From Planosporangium spinosum (GTDB taxonomy: Bacteria; Actinomycetota; Actinomycetes; Mycobacteriales; Micromonosporaceae), in NCBI RefSeq assembly GCF_049999945.1, contig NZ_JBLYUB010000004.1:62001-126000 (forward strand): a DNA stretch of 64,000 bases. Direction: 5' to 3'. The notes beneath the pieces were generated by a model. The model saw only the letters and a program-made list of their open reading frames with translations. It searched no databases and had not been told where the DNA came from. The translations under genes and the position numbers were made by a program. Shown piece after piece: positions 16,113 through 24,799 of the stretch; position 1 is the stretch's first letter; the number at the start of each line of letters is the position of its first letter.

Positions 16113-16118
16113 TAGGCT
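16113..16118 (+). promoter_or_regulatory. -10 hexamer TAGGCT, leaderless DAK2 gene
   Basis: TAGGCT ends 8 nt before the GTG start at 16127. The same TAGGCT precedes both signal peptidase genes and a Nudix gene later in the window. Confidence 0.45.
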
Positions 16119-16126
16119 TTCCGGAC

Positions 16127-18202
16127 GTGCTGGACACCCTCGATGCCGCGGCCGTGCGTGCCTGGTGCGCGTCCGGACTGGAGCGGCTGCGCCGGCACCA
16201 GCGGGAGATCGACGAACTCAACGTCTATCCGGTGCCCGACGGCGACACGGGCACCAACCTGGTGCTCACGGTGACCGCCGCGCGCGCGGCGCTGGCGACG
16301 GAGCCCGACGAGCCCCGCGGGACCACCGGGTCCACCGCGGCGGCTACGCCCACCGCGCTCGGCCGCGCCCTGCGGACCCTGGCCCGCGGCGCGCTGCTCG
16401 GCGCCCGGGGCAACTCGGGGGTCATCCTGTCTCAGATGTTCGCCGGCATGGCCGAGGCGCTGGCCGACGTGCCGGCCGCCGGTGGCCGGCACGTCGCGGC
16501 GGCGCTCGACCGGGCGGCGGTCGTGGCGCGCGAGGCGGTCGCCAACCCGGTCGAGGGCACGATCCTCACCGTGGCCCGGTGCGCCGCCGACGCCGGCATG
16601 GCCGCCGCCGGGGACCGTGCGGTCGACAGCGAGGACCGTGCCGGTGTGGAGCACGGTGGCACCGCCGGAGACCTGGCCGCGGTCGTCCGCGCGGTGTCAC
16701 GCGCGGCGCGGGTGGCGCTGGCGCGCACCCCGCAGCAACTGCCCGCGCTGGCCCGCGCCGGGGTCGTGGACGCCGGCGGGCGGGGACTCGTCGTGCTGCT
16801 CGACGCGCTGGCGGAGGTGGTGACCGGCGACGTGCCAGCGGCGGACGTGGCGCAGGCGGACGTAGCGCGGGCGGACGCACCGCGGGCGGACGTAGCGCGG
16901 GCGGACGTAGCGCAGGCCGGGCCGGCCGCCGGTGCGCCGCCGCGGCGGCCGGCCGGCCCGGCGCTTCGGGAGACCGGCTCCGACGAGTACGACTACGAGG
17001 TGCAGTACCTGCTCGATGCCCGGGATGACGCGGTCGAGCGGCTGCGGGCGGTACTCGGGGAGCTCGGCGACTCGCTCGTCGTGGTCGGGGCGCCGGACGC
17101 CGGGGCCGGGCCGCGCACCTGGAACGTCCACGTCCACGTCAACGACGTCGGCGCCGCGATCGAGGCGGGCGTCGAGGCGGGGCGCCCGTACCGGATATCG
17201 GTGACCCGCTTCGCCGACCAGGTACCGGAGGTTCCGGTGCGGGCCGGTGCGCCGGCGGTGGCGGCCGCCGCCACCGAGCACGGCGCGTCCGCCGAGCCCG
17301 CCACGTCCACCGAGCACGGCGCGTCCACCGAGCACGGCGCGTCCACTGAGCACGGTGGGCCCGCCGGGCCCGCCGGGCCCGCCGGGCCCACCGTGGCGGC
17401 CGGGTCCACCGTGGCGGCCGGGTCCACCGTGGCGGCCGGGTCCACCGTGGCGGCCGGGTCCACCGTGGCGGCCGCGCCCGAGGGGCACCCGCGGACCGGC
17501 GCGCCCGATCGACCCGACAGGCATCCCGGGCCCCGGTCGGGTCGGGCGGTCGTCGTGGTCTGCGACGGCGACGGCATCGCCGCGCTGCTGGCCGCCGAGG
17601 GGGCCGCCGTCGTACGCCCGCACCCCGACGGGGCCGCGCCGTCGACGGGGGAGATCCTCGACGCGATCCGGGGCACCGGCGCCGTCGACGTGGTGGTCAT
17701 GCCCAACGATCCCGACGTGCTCGCCGCCGCCACGGCGGCGGCGGCCGAGGCGCGGGCCGAGCGGATCCACGTCGGGGTGGTACCCACCCGCTCCGCGGTA
17801 CAGGCGCTCGCCGCGCTCGCCGTGCGTGACCCCGGCCGCCGCTTCGAAGACGACATCATCGCCATGGCCGAGGCCGCCGGTGCCTGCCGGTACGCCGAGG
17901 TCACGACCGCCAGCCGGGACGCCCTGACGGTCGCCGGCCTGTGCCGGCGCGGCGACGTACTGGCGCTGGTCTCCGGTGAGGTGACCCTGATCGGTCAGGA
18001 CCTCGTCGACACCTGCCGGCGGCTGCTCGACCGGTTGCTGGCCGCGGGGGGCGAGATGGTCACGCTGCTGACCGGCGACGGTGCCCCGGACGGCCTGGTC
18101 GACAGCCTCACCGAACACGCGGCCCGGCGGTGGCCGTTCGTCGAGGTGCACTGTTACGAGGGCGGCCAGCCGCACTATCCGCTACTGGTGGGGGTCGAGT
18201 GA
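16127..18202 (+). CDS. DAK2 domain protein (YloV/FakA-like kinase)
   Basis: The N-terminal DAK2 kinase domain holds ELNVYPVPDGDTGTNLVLT (about 28-46), whose Asp residues bind Mg-ATP, and RGALLGARGNSGVILSQM (about 87-104). The C-terminal part (about 480-691) matches the FakA/YloV C-terminal domain, for example VVMPNDPDVLAAA, EAAGACRYAEVT and LLTGDGAP. In Firmicutes FakA phosphorylates fatty acids bound to FakB; that role here is inferred. The 691 residues exceed the usual 550 because of two repeat-built linkers (16841-16915 and about 17270-17476). GTG 16127 fits the family start. recG overlaps its stop by 4 bp. Confidence 0.88.
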   Translation: MLDTLDAAAVRAWCASGLERLRRHQREIDELNVYPVPDGDTGTNLVLTVTAARAALATEPDEPRGTTGSTAAATPTALGRALRTLARGALLGARGNSGVILSQMFAGMAEALADVPAAGGRHVAAALDRAAVVAREAVANPVEGTILTVARCAADAGMAAAGDRAVDSEDRAGVEHGGTAGDLAAVVRAVSRAARVALARTPQQLPALARAGVVDAGGRGLVVLLDALAEVVTGDVPAADVAQADVARADAPRADVARADVAQAGPAAGAPPRRPAGPALRETGSDEYDYEVQYLLDARDDAVERLRAVLGELGDSLVVVGAPDAGAGPRTWNVHVHVNDVGAAIEAGVEAGRPYRISVTRFADQVPEVPVRAGAPAVAAAATEHGASAEPATSTEHGASTEHGASTEHGGPAGPAGPAGPTVAAGSTVAAGSTVAAGSTVAAGSTVAAAPEGHPRTGAPDRPDRHPGPRSGRAVVVVCDGDGIAALLAAEGAAVVRPHPDGAAPSTGEILDAIRGTGAVDVVVMPNDPDVLAAATAAAAEARAERIHVGVVPTRSAVQALAALAVRDPGRRFEDDIIAMAEAAGACRYAEVTTASRDALTVAGLCRRGDVLALVSGEVTLIGQDLVDTCRRLLDRLLAAGGEMVTLLTGDGAPDGLVDSLTEHAARRWPFVEVHCYEGGQPHYPLLVGVE
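16841..16915 (+). repeat. 15-bp tandem repeat in the DAK2 gene
   Basis: Five copies of GCGGACGTAGCGCGG or close variants code for ADVAR/ADVAQ units in a linker. The unit is a multiple of three. Confidence 0.9.
17393..17476 (+). repeat. 18-bp tandem repeat in the DAK2 gene
   Basis: GTGGCGGCCGGGTCCACC occurs four times exactly (17393-17464) and once in part, coding for VAAGST units. Just upstream (about 17276-17350), copies of ACCGAGCACGGCGCGTCC and a run of GCCGGGCCC extend the low-complexity linker. Confidence 0.9.
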
Positions 18203-20385
18203 CGACGACGCTGGAGACGCCGCTGAAGGGCCTGGTCGGCGACAAGACGGCCAGGGCGCTCGCGGACCATCTCGACCTGCACACCGCCGGGGACCTGGTC
18301 TACCACTTCCCGCGCCGCTACGACGAGCGGGGCGAACACACCGACATCCGCTCGCTGGAGGTGGGTGAGCAGGTCACGGTCATGGCCCAGGTCCAGCGGA
18401 CGGCTGTACGGCCGATGCGGCAGCGCCGCGGCCAGCTGCTGGAGGTGACCGTCGGCGACGGCAGCGGCGGCACGCTGACGCTCACGTTCTTCAGCCAACC
18501 GTGGCGGGAGCGCGACCTGAAACCGGGCCGCTGGGGTCTGTTCGCCGGCAAGGTGACCGAGTTCCGGGGCAAACGCCAGCTCAACAGCCCCGAGTACGTG
18601 CTGCTCGACGACGAGACCGCCACCAGCGAGGTGGAGGAGTTCGCCGGGGCGCTGATCCCGGTGTACCCGGCGGCCGCCGCCGTGCCGACCTGGGTGATCG
18701 CCAAGTGTGTCCGCGTGGTGCTCGACACCTTCACGCCGCCGGAGGACCCGCTGCCGGCGAGCGTACGGGCGGAGCGCGGCCTGATGGGACTGGACCGGGC
18801 ACTGCGCGAGATCCACCGACCGTCGTCGCGCGAGTCGCTGGCGATCGCTCGGCGGCGGCTGAAGTGGGACGAGGCGTTCGCCGTCCAGCTCACGCTGGCC
18901 CAGCGCAAGCACCGGGCCAGCGACTGGCCGGCCAAGCCGCGGCCGCGCCGCGACGACGGCCTGCTCGCCGCGTTCGACGCGTCCCTGCCGTACGAGCTGA
19001 CCGATGGCCAGCGCCGGGTCGGTGACGAGGTGGCGGCCGACCTGTCGCTGGCCCACCCGATGCACCGGCTGCTGCAGGGCGAGGTCGGGTCGGGCAAGAC
19101 CCTGTGCGCGCTGCGGGCCATGCTCCAGGTGGTGGACGCCGGCGGCCAGGCGGCCATGCTGGCGCCCACCGAGGTGCTCGCCGCCCAGCACTACCGCAAC
19201 GTGATCGACCTGCTCGGCCCGATGGGCCGCGCCGGTGAGCTGGACTCCACCCCGGACGCGACCAGGGCCGCCCTGGTGACCGGTTCGATGGGCGCGGCCG
19301 CCAAGCGTGCGGCCTTGACCGAGGTGGCTTCCGGCGCGGCCGGGATCGTCGTGGGTACGCACGCGCTGCTGTATGAGGGCGTCGACTTCGCCGACCTCGG
19401 CCTCGTGGTCGTCGACGAGCAGCACAGGTTCGGGGTGGAGCAGCGCGACGCCCTGCGGGCCAAGGGCGACCAGCCGCCGCACGTCCTGGTGATGACGGCT
19501 ACCCCGATCCCGCGGACCGTGGCGATGACCGTCTACGGCGACCTGGAGGTCTCGGTCCTGTCGCAGCTGCCGCGCGGGCGGTCGCCGATCGCCTCCCACG
19601 TCGTACCCGCGGCCGAGAAGCCGGCGTTCCTCGACCGCGCGTGGCGCCGGTTGCGGGAGGAGGTGGCCGCCGGCCACCAGGCGTACGTGGTCTGCCCCCG
19701 GATCGGGGAGGCGACGGCTGGCGACGACGAGGAGGAAGCGCCGCCGCCGGAGGGGGCCGAGGAGGAGCGCCGTCCACCGTTGGCGGTGCTGGAGGTCGCG
19801 CCGCTGCTCGCCGAGGGACCGCTGAAGGGTCTGCGGATCGGGGTCCTGCACGGGAAGCTGCCCGCCGACGAGAAGGACACCGTGATGCGGGAGTTCGCCG
19901 CCGGCAAGATCGACGTACTGGTCGCGACGACCGTCGTCGAGGTCGGCGTGGACGTGCCCAACTCCACGATGATGGTCATCCTGGACGCGGACCGGTTCGG
20001 TGTGTCCCAGCTGCACCAGTTGCGCGGCCGGGTGGGCCGGGGCAGCGCCGCCGGTCTCTGCCTGCTCGTCACCGAGGCCCGGGAGGGCACGCCGGCGCGG
20101 GAGCGTCTCGACGCCGTGGCCTCCACCACCGACGGGTTCCGGCTGGCCGAGCTCGACCTCGAACAGCGCCGCGAAGGCGATGTCCTCGGCGCCGCCCAGT
20201 CGGGCCGCCGCTCCCACCTGCGGTTGCTGTCGTTGCTGCGCGACGCCGACCTCATCCGCGACGCGCGCGCCGACGCGCTCGCCGTCATCGAGGCCGATCC
20301 CGAGTTGACGGGGCATCCGGCGCTGGCCGCGATGCTGGCCCAGTTCGTGGACGAGGAACGCGCGGAGTACCTGGAGAAGGGCTGA
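18199..20385 (+). CDS. recG: ATP-dependent DNA helicase RecG
   Basis: RecG remodels stalled replication forks and Holliday junctions. The 728 residues have an N-terminal wedge/OB domain (about 1-200), Walker A LLQGEVGSGKT (about 290-300), the DEAD-type box VVVDEQHRFGVEQRD (about 403-417), motif III MTATPIPRT (about 433-441) and motif VI QLRGRVGRGS. GTG 18199 overlaps the TGA of the DAK2 gene by 4 bp, so the two are translationally coupled, a pairing also common in Firmicutes. An acidic insert near residue 520 (DDEEEAPPPEGAEEE) is local. A hairpin begins in the stop codon. Confidence 0.98.
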   Translation: MTTTLETPLKGLVGDKTARALADHLDLHTAGDLVYHFPRRYDERGEHTDIRSLEVGEQVTVMAQVQRTAVRPMRQRRGQLLEVTVGDGSGGTLTLTFFSQPWRERDLKPGRWGLFAGKVTEFRGKRQLNSPEYVLLDDETATSEVEEFAGALIPVYPAAAAVPTWVIAKCVRVVLDTFTPPEDPLPASVRAERGLMGLDRALREIHRPSSRESLAIARRRLKWDEAFAVQLTLAQRKHRASDWPAKPRPRRDDGLLAAFDASLPYELTDGQRRVGDEVAADLSLAHPMHRLLQGEVGSGKTLCALRAMLQVVDAGGQAAMLAPTEVLAAQHYRNVIDLLGPMGRAGELDSTPDATRAALVTGSMGAAAKRAALTEVASGAAGIVVGTHALLYEGVDFADLGLVVVDEQHRFGVEQRDALRAKGDQPPHVLVMTATPIPRTVAMTVYGDLEVSVLSQLPRGRSPIASHVVPAAEKPAFLDRAWRRLREEVAAGHQAYVVCPRIGEATAGDDEEEAPPPEGAEEERRPPLAVLEVAPLLAEGPLKGLRIGVLHGKLPADEKDTVMREFAAGKIDVLVATTVVEVGVDVPNSTMMVILDADRFGVSQLHQLRGRVGRGSAAGLCLLVTEAREGTPARERLDAVASTTDGFRLAELDLEQRREGDVLGAAQSGRRSHLRLLSLLRDADLIRDARADALAVIEADPELTGHPALAAMLAQFVDEERAEYLEKG

Positions 20386-20417
20386 GCGGGCGCCCCCGTG
20401 CCGGGAACGCCCGCTCA
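20383..20417 (+). terminator. Terminator hairpin at the recG stop codon
   Basis: A perfect 10-bp stem (TGAGCGGGCG with CGCCCGCTCA) with a 15-nt loop includes the recG stop codon itself. It also lies just after the end of the converging LPXTG tail. Confidence 0.75.
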
Positions 20418-20431
20418 GCCGGCGGGGGCGA

Positions 20432-20605
20432 TCAGGCCTTGAACGTGACACGGCGGCGGCGCGCCAGCACGAACATGCCGGCGCCGGCGGCCACCAGGAC
20501 GGCGGCGCCACCGGCGTACAGGCCGGTCTGCGCACCGGTCACCGGGAGCACGACGACACCGGCCGTGCCGTCACGTAGATCGATGCGCCTCCCCGGGGGC
20601 CGCAC
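20432..20605 (-). pseudogene. C-terminal tail of an LPXTG-type surface protein, probably a remnant
   Basis: Read on the minus strand, this frame ends VVVLPVTGAQTG, then the hydrophobic LYAGGAAVLVAAGAGMFVLA and the basic RRRRVTFKA. That is a textbook sortase signal: LPxTG, membrane segment and positive tail. No signal peptide or surface domain is in frame upstream. The frame is open past 20700, but its sequence there is not protein-like, and an Ala/Thr/Pro-like stretch is in another frame. GTG 20605 is only a possible start, giving 57 residues. I read it as the end of a lost or frameshifted gene. Confidence 0.5.
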
Positions 20606-21106
20606 GGCACCGAGGGCGTGGCCTCGTCGATGCCGGTCCGAAGCACAGGGGCTGATCGGCCAGCAAGAAAAGTTCGGTAATAGGAAGAATTTCGAGTAAC
20701 TATCCGCTCACGCTGCGGCATGAGCCGAGGTGGTCGCCGTTCGGAGTCGGCGAGGTGATGGTCCCGTTTCATCGCCGTCGGCGTGCGGTGTCCCCTGTGG
20801 TCGCCGGGATTTCCGCTGGCCGCGCTTAGCGCCGGTAACGTCGGGTGTGGGCGGCCGGTCCACTCTGGATGGCGTCGTCGTGGTGCCCACGCGGGGGCGC
20901 GGTCCCGCTCCCCGGCCGTCCCCCGGTGGATGGATCCGGCCGGCCCCGGCGGCGGGCGCAGCGGGTACCGTCACCCGCATGGGTAACCCGCACCTGCGCG
21001 CCACGGCGCCGGCCGTGCCGCCGCGTCGCCGTCGGGCCGTGCCGTCGCGCGGGTTCCGGGCCGTGCCGTCGCGCGGGTTCCGGGCCGGCGGGGGCGGGCG
21101 GAGCCG
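20606..21106. other. Gene-poor interval before rsmD
   Basis: No convincing gene is seen on either strand. An unusually AT-rich patch lies at 20664-20703 (AAGAAAAGTTCGG, AATAGGAAGAATTTCG), which may be an old promoter for the LPXTG gene. Near rsmD there is a 24-bp repeat at 21036-21083. Open frames across the rest are Arg/Pro/Gly-rich and look like non-coding GC-rich DNA. Confidence 0.6.
21012..21083 (+). repeat. 24-bp tandem repeat before rsmD
   Basis: GCCGTGCCGTCGCGCGGGTT plus CCGG is present twice exactly (21036-21059, 21060-21083); a degenerate third unit precedes them at 21012-21035. It ends 23 bp before the rsmD start. Confidence 0.85.
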
Positions 21107-21667
21107 GTGAGTCGCATCGTCGCCGGGACCCTGGGCGGCCGGCGCCTGGCCATGCCGCCCGGGCGTGGCACCCGGCCGACCTCGGACCGGGTCCGCGAGG
21201 CACTCTTCAGCGCCCTGGACACCATGGTCGACCTCGACGGTGCCCGCGTCGCCGACCTGTACGCCGGGTCCGGTGCGGTCGGCCTGGAGGCGGCGTCCCG
21301 CGGAGCGGCGCACGTGCTGCTCGTGGAGGCGGACCCGCGAGCCGCCCGGGTGGCCCGCGAGAACGTGGCGACCCTCGGGATGCGGGACGTGGCGCGGGTG
21401 GCGGCGGCGAAGGTGGAGCAGCTGCTGGCCGCCCCGCCGGACGAGCCGTTCGACGTGGTCTTCGCCGACCCCCCGTACGCGGTCACCGCCGGCGCGGTCA
21501 CCGCGATGCTGACCGCCCTGGTGGACAACGGCTGGCTGGCTCCGGACGCGGTCGTGGTGGTGGAGCGCTCCAGCCGGGACGCGGACGTGGAGTGGGTGCA
21601 GGGCATCACTGGCGAGCGCAGTCGCCGCTACGGGGAAACCACACTTTGGTACGGTCGCCGATCATGA
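21107..21667 (+). CDS. rsmD: 16S rRNA (guanine(966)-N(2))-methyltransferase
   Basis: RsmD methylates G966 of 16S rRNA. The 186 residues begin SRIVAGTLGGRRLAMPPG and RPTSDRVREALFSAL, family hallmarks. DLYAGSGAVGLEAASRGA (about 45-62) is the SAM-binding loop and VFADPPY (about 119-125) the N-methyltransferase motif. The start is GTG 21107, with GGAG 4-5 nt upstream (GGAGCCG). The last codon overlaps the coaD start by 4 bp, the usual rsmD-coaD couple. Confidence 0.96.
   Translation: MSRIVAGTLGGRRLAMPPGRGTRPTSDRVREALFSALDTMVDLDGARVADLYAGSGAVGLEAASRGAAHVLLVEADPRAARVARENVATLGMRDVARVAAAKVEQLLAAPPDEPFDVVFADPPYAVTAGAVTAMLTALVDNGWLAPDAVVVVERSSRDADVEWVQGITGERSRRYGETTLWYGRRS
21650..21655 (+). promoter_or_regulatory. 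Possible -10 hexamer TACGGT inside rsmD, before coaD
   Basis: TACGGT ends 8 nt before the coaD ATG. coaD overlaps rsmD, so this would be a second, leaderless start besides read-through. Confidence 0.3.
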
Positions 21668-22149
21668 GACGTGTGGTCTGTCCGGGCTCCTTCGATCCGG
21701 TCACCAACGGACACCTCGACATCATCGGTCGCGTCGCGCGGCTGTATGAGGAGGTCGTGGTGGCGGTGCTGGTCAACCAGTCGAAGACCGGCCTGTTCAC
21801 CATCGACGAGCGGCTGGAGATGCTGCGCGAGGTGACCAGGGACATCCCGAACGTGCGGGTCGAGGCGTTCCAGGGCCTGCTGGTCGACTTCTGCAAGGCC
21901 AACGACATCGACGCGGTGGTCAAGGGTATCCGCGCCGCCAGCGACTTCGATTACGAGTTGCAGATGGCCCAGATGAACGTGGGTCTGGCCGGCGTGGAGA
22001 CGCTGTTCATGGCCACGAACCCGCTGTACTCCTTCGTGTCGTCGAGTCTCATCAAAGACGTGGCGAAGTGGGGCGGGGACGTGACGCAGCACGTGCCCGA
22101 ACTGGTGGCCGCCCGGCTGCACGAACGGTTGGCGACGGGTACGCGGTAG
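21664..22149 (+). CDS. coaD: Phosphopantetheine adenylyltransferase
   Basis: CoaD makes dephospho-CoA from 4'-phosphopantetheine and ATP. The 161 residues start RRVVCPGSFDPVTNGHLDII, with the (H/T)xGH nucleotidyltransferase motif as TNGH. VVKGIRAASDFDYELQMA (about 89-106) and SFVSSSLIKDVAKWGGDV (about 128-145) complete the active site. It overlaps rsmD by 4 bp. The next gene, sepIVA, follows after 260 bp of non-coding sequence. Confidence 0.98.
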   Translation: MRRVVCPGSFDPVTNGHLDIIGRVARLYEEVVVAVLVNQSKTGLFTIDERLEMLREVTRDIPNVRVEAFQGLLVDFCKANDIDAVVKGIRAASDFDYELQMAQMNVGLAGVETLFMATNPLYSFVSSSLIKDVAKWGGDVTQHVPELVAARLHERLATGTR

Positions 22150-22410
22150 CGCGCCCCGGCCGCCACCAAGGGTTTCTGGTCGCGAATCGGTCCGCTCCGG
22201 TCGCCGGAGGCGGCAGACTGCGGGTCGGGGCGGGTCGACCGTGGTGACGGCTCGTGCGGTCGGCCCATCGGGCGGCGCCGGCTGGCCGGACGGCCGGTCC
22301 GCCCGAACCGGACGGCGGTATGCCCTCTAGGCGCGGCCGGCGCCTGGGCGGCATCATGGTGTGCGACCGCATCGGTCCTGGTGGCCGATCGCTGACAGGA
22401 GTGACCTCAG

Positions 22411-22905
22411 GTGGATCCGCTCGATCGCATCGACGAGATGATCGCGCTGGTGGAAAGCGCGCGCTCGGTGCCGATGTCGCGTAACTGCATCGTCGACCGC
22501 GGCGAGATGATCGGCTCCCTGGAGCAGTTGCGGGTGGAACTGCCGGCGGAGCTGCGGCGGGCCGGTGCACTGCTGGAGGAGCGCGACAAGATCATCGAGG
22601 CCGGCCAGCGGGAGGCGGAGCGCATCATCTCCGAGGGTGAGGCCGAGCACGCCCGCCTGGTCTCCGTCAATGAGATCGTCGTGTCGGCCGAGCACGAGGC
22701 CGCCCGCATCATCGGCGAGGCGCGCACGGAGGCGCAGCGGCTGCGCGACGAGGTCGACGACTACGTCGACACCGCGCTGGCCAACTTCGAGCAGCTGCTC
22801 ACCCGGTCGCTGGCGTCGATCGAGCGGGGACGGGACAAGATGCACGCGCTGCGTGAGATCGGTTCGTTCCAGGTCGAGGAGGACGAGCGGCCGTTGCCGT
22901 TCTAG
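22411..22905 (+). CDS. sepIVA: DivIVA-like coiled-coil septation protein (SepIVA-like)
   Basis: The 164 residues are almost all helical and charged. They start MDPLDRIDEMIALVESARSV, then NCIVDRGEMIGSLEQLRVEL, then a long coiled coil with ERDKIIEAGQREAERIISEGEAE as core (about 55-140). The sequence and its place between coaD and yceD match mycobacterial SepIVA, a DivIVA relative needed for septation and polar growth. The GTG start follows CAGGAG at a distance of 9 nt or so. A cell-division role is inferred from the mycobacterial homologue. Confidence 0.85.
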   Translation: MDPLDRIDEMIALVESARSVPMSRNCIVDRGEMIGSLEQLRVELPAELRRAGALLEERDKIIEAGQREAERIISEGEAEHARLVSVNEIVVSAEHEAARIIGEARTEAQRLRDEVDDYVDTALANFEQLLTRSLASIERGRDKMHALREIGSFQVEEDERPLPF

Positions 22906-22987
22906 AGTCACGGAAGCACCCGGTTCGACGCTCACCCTGCTGGTCGGGTAACCTTGCCCGACGGCCTCTCCTTGGCCGGAGCCTACG

Positions 22988-23554
22988 ATGCAGCATCAGA
23001 CACAGACCCACCTCGACCCGCGGTCGCCGCTCGTCCTCGATACGAAGGACCTGCCACGACGACCGGGGGCTATGCGTATGGTCGAACGGACGGTGCCCGC
23101 GCCCGACGGCCTCGGCCTGGAGTTGATCGGGGTGCCTGCCCGCTCCGACCTCACTCTCAGTCTCCGGCTGGAGTCCGTTTCCGAAGGCGTACTCGTCTCC
23201 GGTACGGTCACCGGCCGGCTCGCGGGGGAGTGCGGGCGGTGCCTGCAACCGATCGACGACACGCTGGACGTCGACATCCAGGAGCTGTACGCCTACGCGA
23301 ACAGCGCCACGGAGGAAACGACCGACGAGGACGAGGTGGGCCGGATGCAGGGCGATCTGATCGACCTGGAGCCGGCTGTGCGGGACGCGGTGGTGCTCAC
23401 GTTGCCGAACAACCCGCTGTGTCGCGAGGACTGCCCAGGGTTGTGCCCCGAGTGCGGGGTGCGCTGGGACGAGTTGCCGGCTGACCATGGTCACCAGCAG
23501 GTCGACCCGCGCTGGGTGGCTCTTACAGATTTGACCACAAAGACCGAGGAGTAA
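22988..23554 (+). CDS. yceD: YceD family protein (DUF177), 23S rRNA accumulation protein
   Basis: YceD proteins sit before rpmF in most bacteria and help 23S rRNA build up. This one has 188 residues. SGTVTGRLAGECGRCLQPIDD (split: GRLAGECGRCLQP at about 75-87) and LCREDCPGLCPECGVRWDE (about 145-163) carry six cysteines likely to bind zinc. The ATG at 22988 has CCGGAG 6 nt upstream; TAACCT at 22949 is a possible -10. rpmF starts 6 bp after its stop, so they are one operon. Confidence 0.92.
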   Translation: MQHQTQTHLDPRSPLVLDTKDLPRRPGAMRMVERTVPAPDGLGLELIGVPARSDLTLSLRLESVSEGVLVSGTVTGRLAGECGRCLQPIDDTLDVDIQELYAYANSATEETTDEDEVGRMQGDLIDLEPAVRDAVVLTLPNNPLCREDCPGLCPECGVRWDELPADHGHQQVDPRWVALTDLTTKTEE

Positions 23555-23559
23555 GACCC

Positions 23560-23733
23560 GTGGCCGTCCCCAAGCGGAAGATGTCGCGCAGCAACACCCG
23601 CTCGCGCCGGGCGCAGTGGAAGACCACGCCGGTTGCGACCGTGGCGTGCCCGCAGTGCCGTTCCCCCAAGCTGCCGCACGCGGCCTGCACCGTGTGCGGG
23701 ACGTACAACGGCCGCCAGGTCATCGAGGTCTGA
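23560..23733 (+). CDS. rpmF: 50S ribosomal protein L32 (zinc type)
   Basis: The 57 residues start VAVPKRKMSRSNTRSRRAQWK and carry CPQCRSPKLPHAACTVCG, two CxxC pairs that bind zinc in the C+ form of L32. The GTG at 23560 lies 6 bp after yceD with GAGGAG 11-12 nt upstream. It is short and easily missed by ORF callers. The yceD-rpmF-plsX order is the classical link between ribosome and lipid genes. Confidence 0.96.
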   Translation: MAVPKRKMSRSNTRSRRAQWKTTPVATVACPQCRSPKLPHAACTVCGTYNGRQVIEV

Positions 23734-23794
23734 CCCCACGGCCATCGGGTTGACGCGATCCGAGAGGCAGTTGCACTTCCAGCCGGCCCGGGGT

Positions 23795-24799
23795 GTGTCG
23801 GCGGCTCCGGATCCGGAGCCCCGCCGCCCGGAGCCAGCGGCTGGCGTCGCGCGGATCGCCGTCGACCTCCTCGGCGGGGACCATGCTCCCGCCGTCGTGG
23901 TTGACGGCGCTCTGCGCGCCTGCAGCGCCGATCCCCGGCTCCACCTTCTCCTCGTCGGCCCCGCCCGGGTCGCTGACGAGGTTCTCACCATGCTTCCCGC
24001 CGCCGACCGTGACCGGGTGGCCGTCCGCGACGTCACCGGCGTCGTGGGCATGGCCGACCCGCCCCTGCGCGGCGTCCGTACCGACACCACCGTGCGCGCG
24101 GCGGCCGGCGCGCTCGCCGACGGCCACGCCGACGCGGTCGTCTCCGCCGGTCACAGCGGCGCCGTGGTCACCGCGGCGGTGCACGCCCTGGGCCGCCTGC
24201 GCGGCATCCGCCGGCCGGCGCTGGCCGCCACCCTGCCCGGGCTGTCCGGGCCGGTCGTCCTGCTCGACGTCGGCGCCACCCCCGAGGTGAACGCCAAGGT
24301 GCTGGTCCAGCATGCGGCGCTCGGAGCCGGGTACGCCCGTGCGGTGCACGGCATCACCGCGCCGCGGGTGGGTCTGCTGTCCAACGGCGCGGAGCCGGGC
24401 AAGGGCGACCGCGCCCGCCGGGCTGCCGCCGCGACCCTCGCCGCCGGTGGGATCCTTCCCGGCGACGCCGGCTACGTCGGCGCCGTCGAGGGGTACGACG
24501 TGCCGCTGGGTGGCCCGGCGGACGTGGTCGTCACCGACGGGTTCACCGGTAACGTGCTACTCAAGGGCATCGAGGGGGCGTACGCGCTGGCCGGCGCGCC
24601 CGAGCCGGCCGTCCCTCGGGCCGCGGCGCTGCTGGGAGTGCCGGGTACGGTGGTGATCTGCCACGGCGGTGCCACCGGCGCGGACCTCGCGTCCGGCATC
24701 GCGCTGGCCGCCCGGTTGCACCGCACCGGCATGGTCGGCGGTATCGCGGAGACCATGCCGCCGGCCACGGCGGCGAGCATCGGTGAGGTGAGCACATGA
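23795..24799 (+). CDS. plsX: Phosphate acyltransferase PlsX
   Basis: PlsX makes acyl-phosphate from acyl-ACP for phosphatidic acid synthesis. The 334 residues contain RIAVDLLGGDHAPAVVVDGAL near the start (family motif DxxGGDxxP), VSAGHSGAVVTAAVHALGRL (about 113-132), ALAATLPG, VLLDVGATPEV and VTDGFTGNVLLKGIEG (about 246-261). The start is uncertain: GTG 23795 fits the family, but TTG 23771 with GAGAGG before it and further upstream codons are open. Its TGA overlaps the ATG of rnc. Confidence 0.94.
   Translation: MSAAPDPEPRRPEPAAGVARIAVDLLGGDHAPAVVVDGALRACSADPRLHLLLVGPARVADEVLTMLPAADRDRVAVRDVTGVVGMADPPLRGVRTDTTVRAAAGALADGHADAVVSAGHSGAVVTAAVHALGRLRGIRRPALAATLPGLSGPVVLLDVGATPEVNAKVLVQHAALGAGYARAVHGITAPRVGLLSNGAEPGKGDRARRAAAATLAAGGILPGDAGYVGAVEGYDVPLGGPADVVVTDGFTGNVLLKGIEGAYALAGAPEPAVPRAAALLGVPGTVVICHGGATGADLASGIALAARLHRTGMVGGIAETMPPATAASIGEVST

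Noticed and set aside
20708..21313. A minus-strand frame as a possible upstream part of the LPXTG protein
   Set aside because: It has no signal peptide, is Arg/Gly/Pro-rich and runs antisense into rsmD. It is not in frame with the LPXTG tail.
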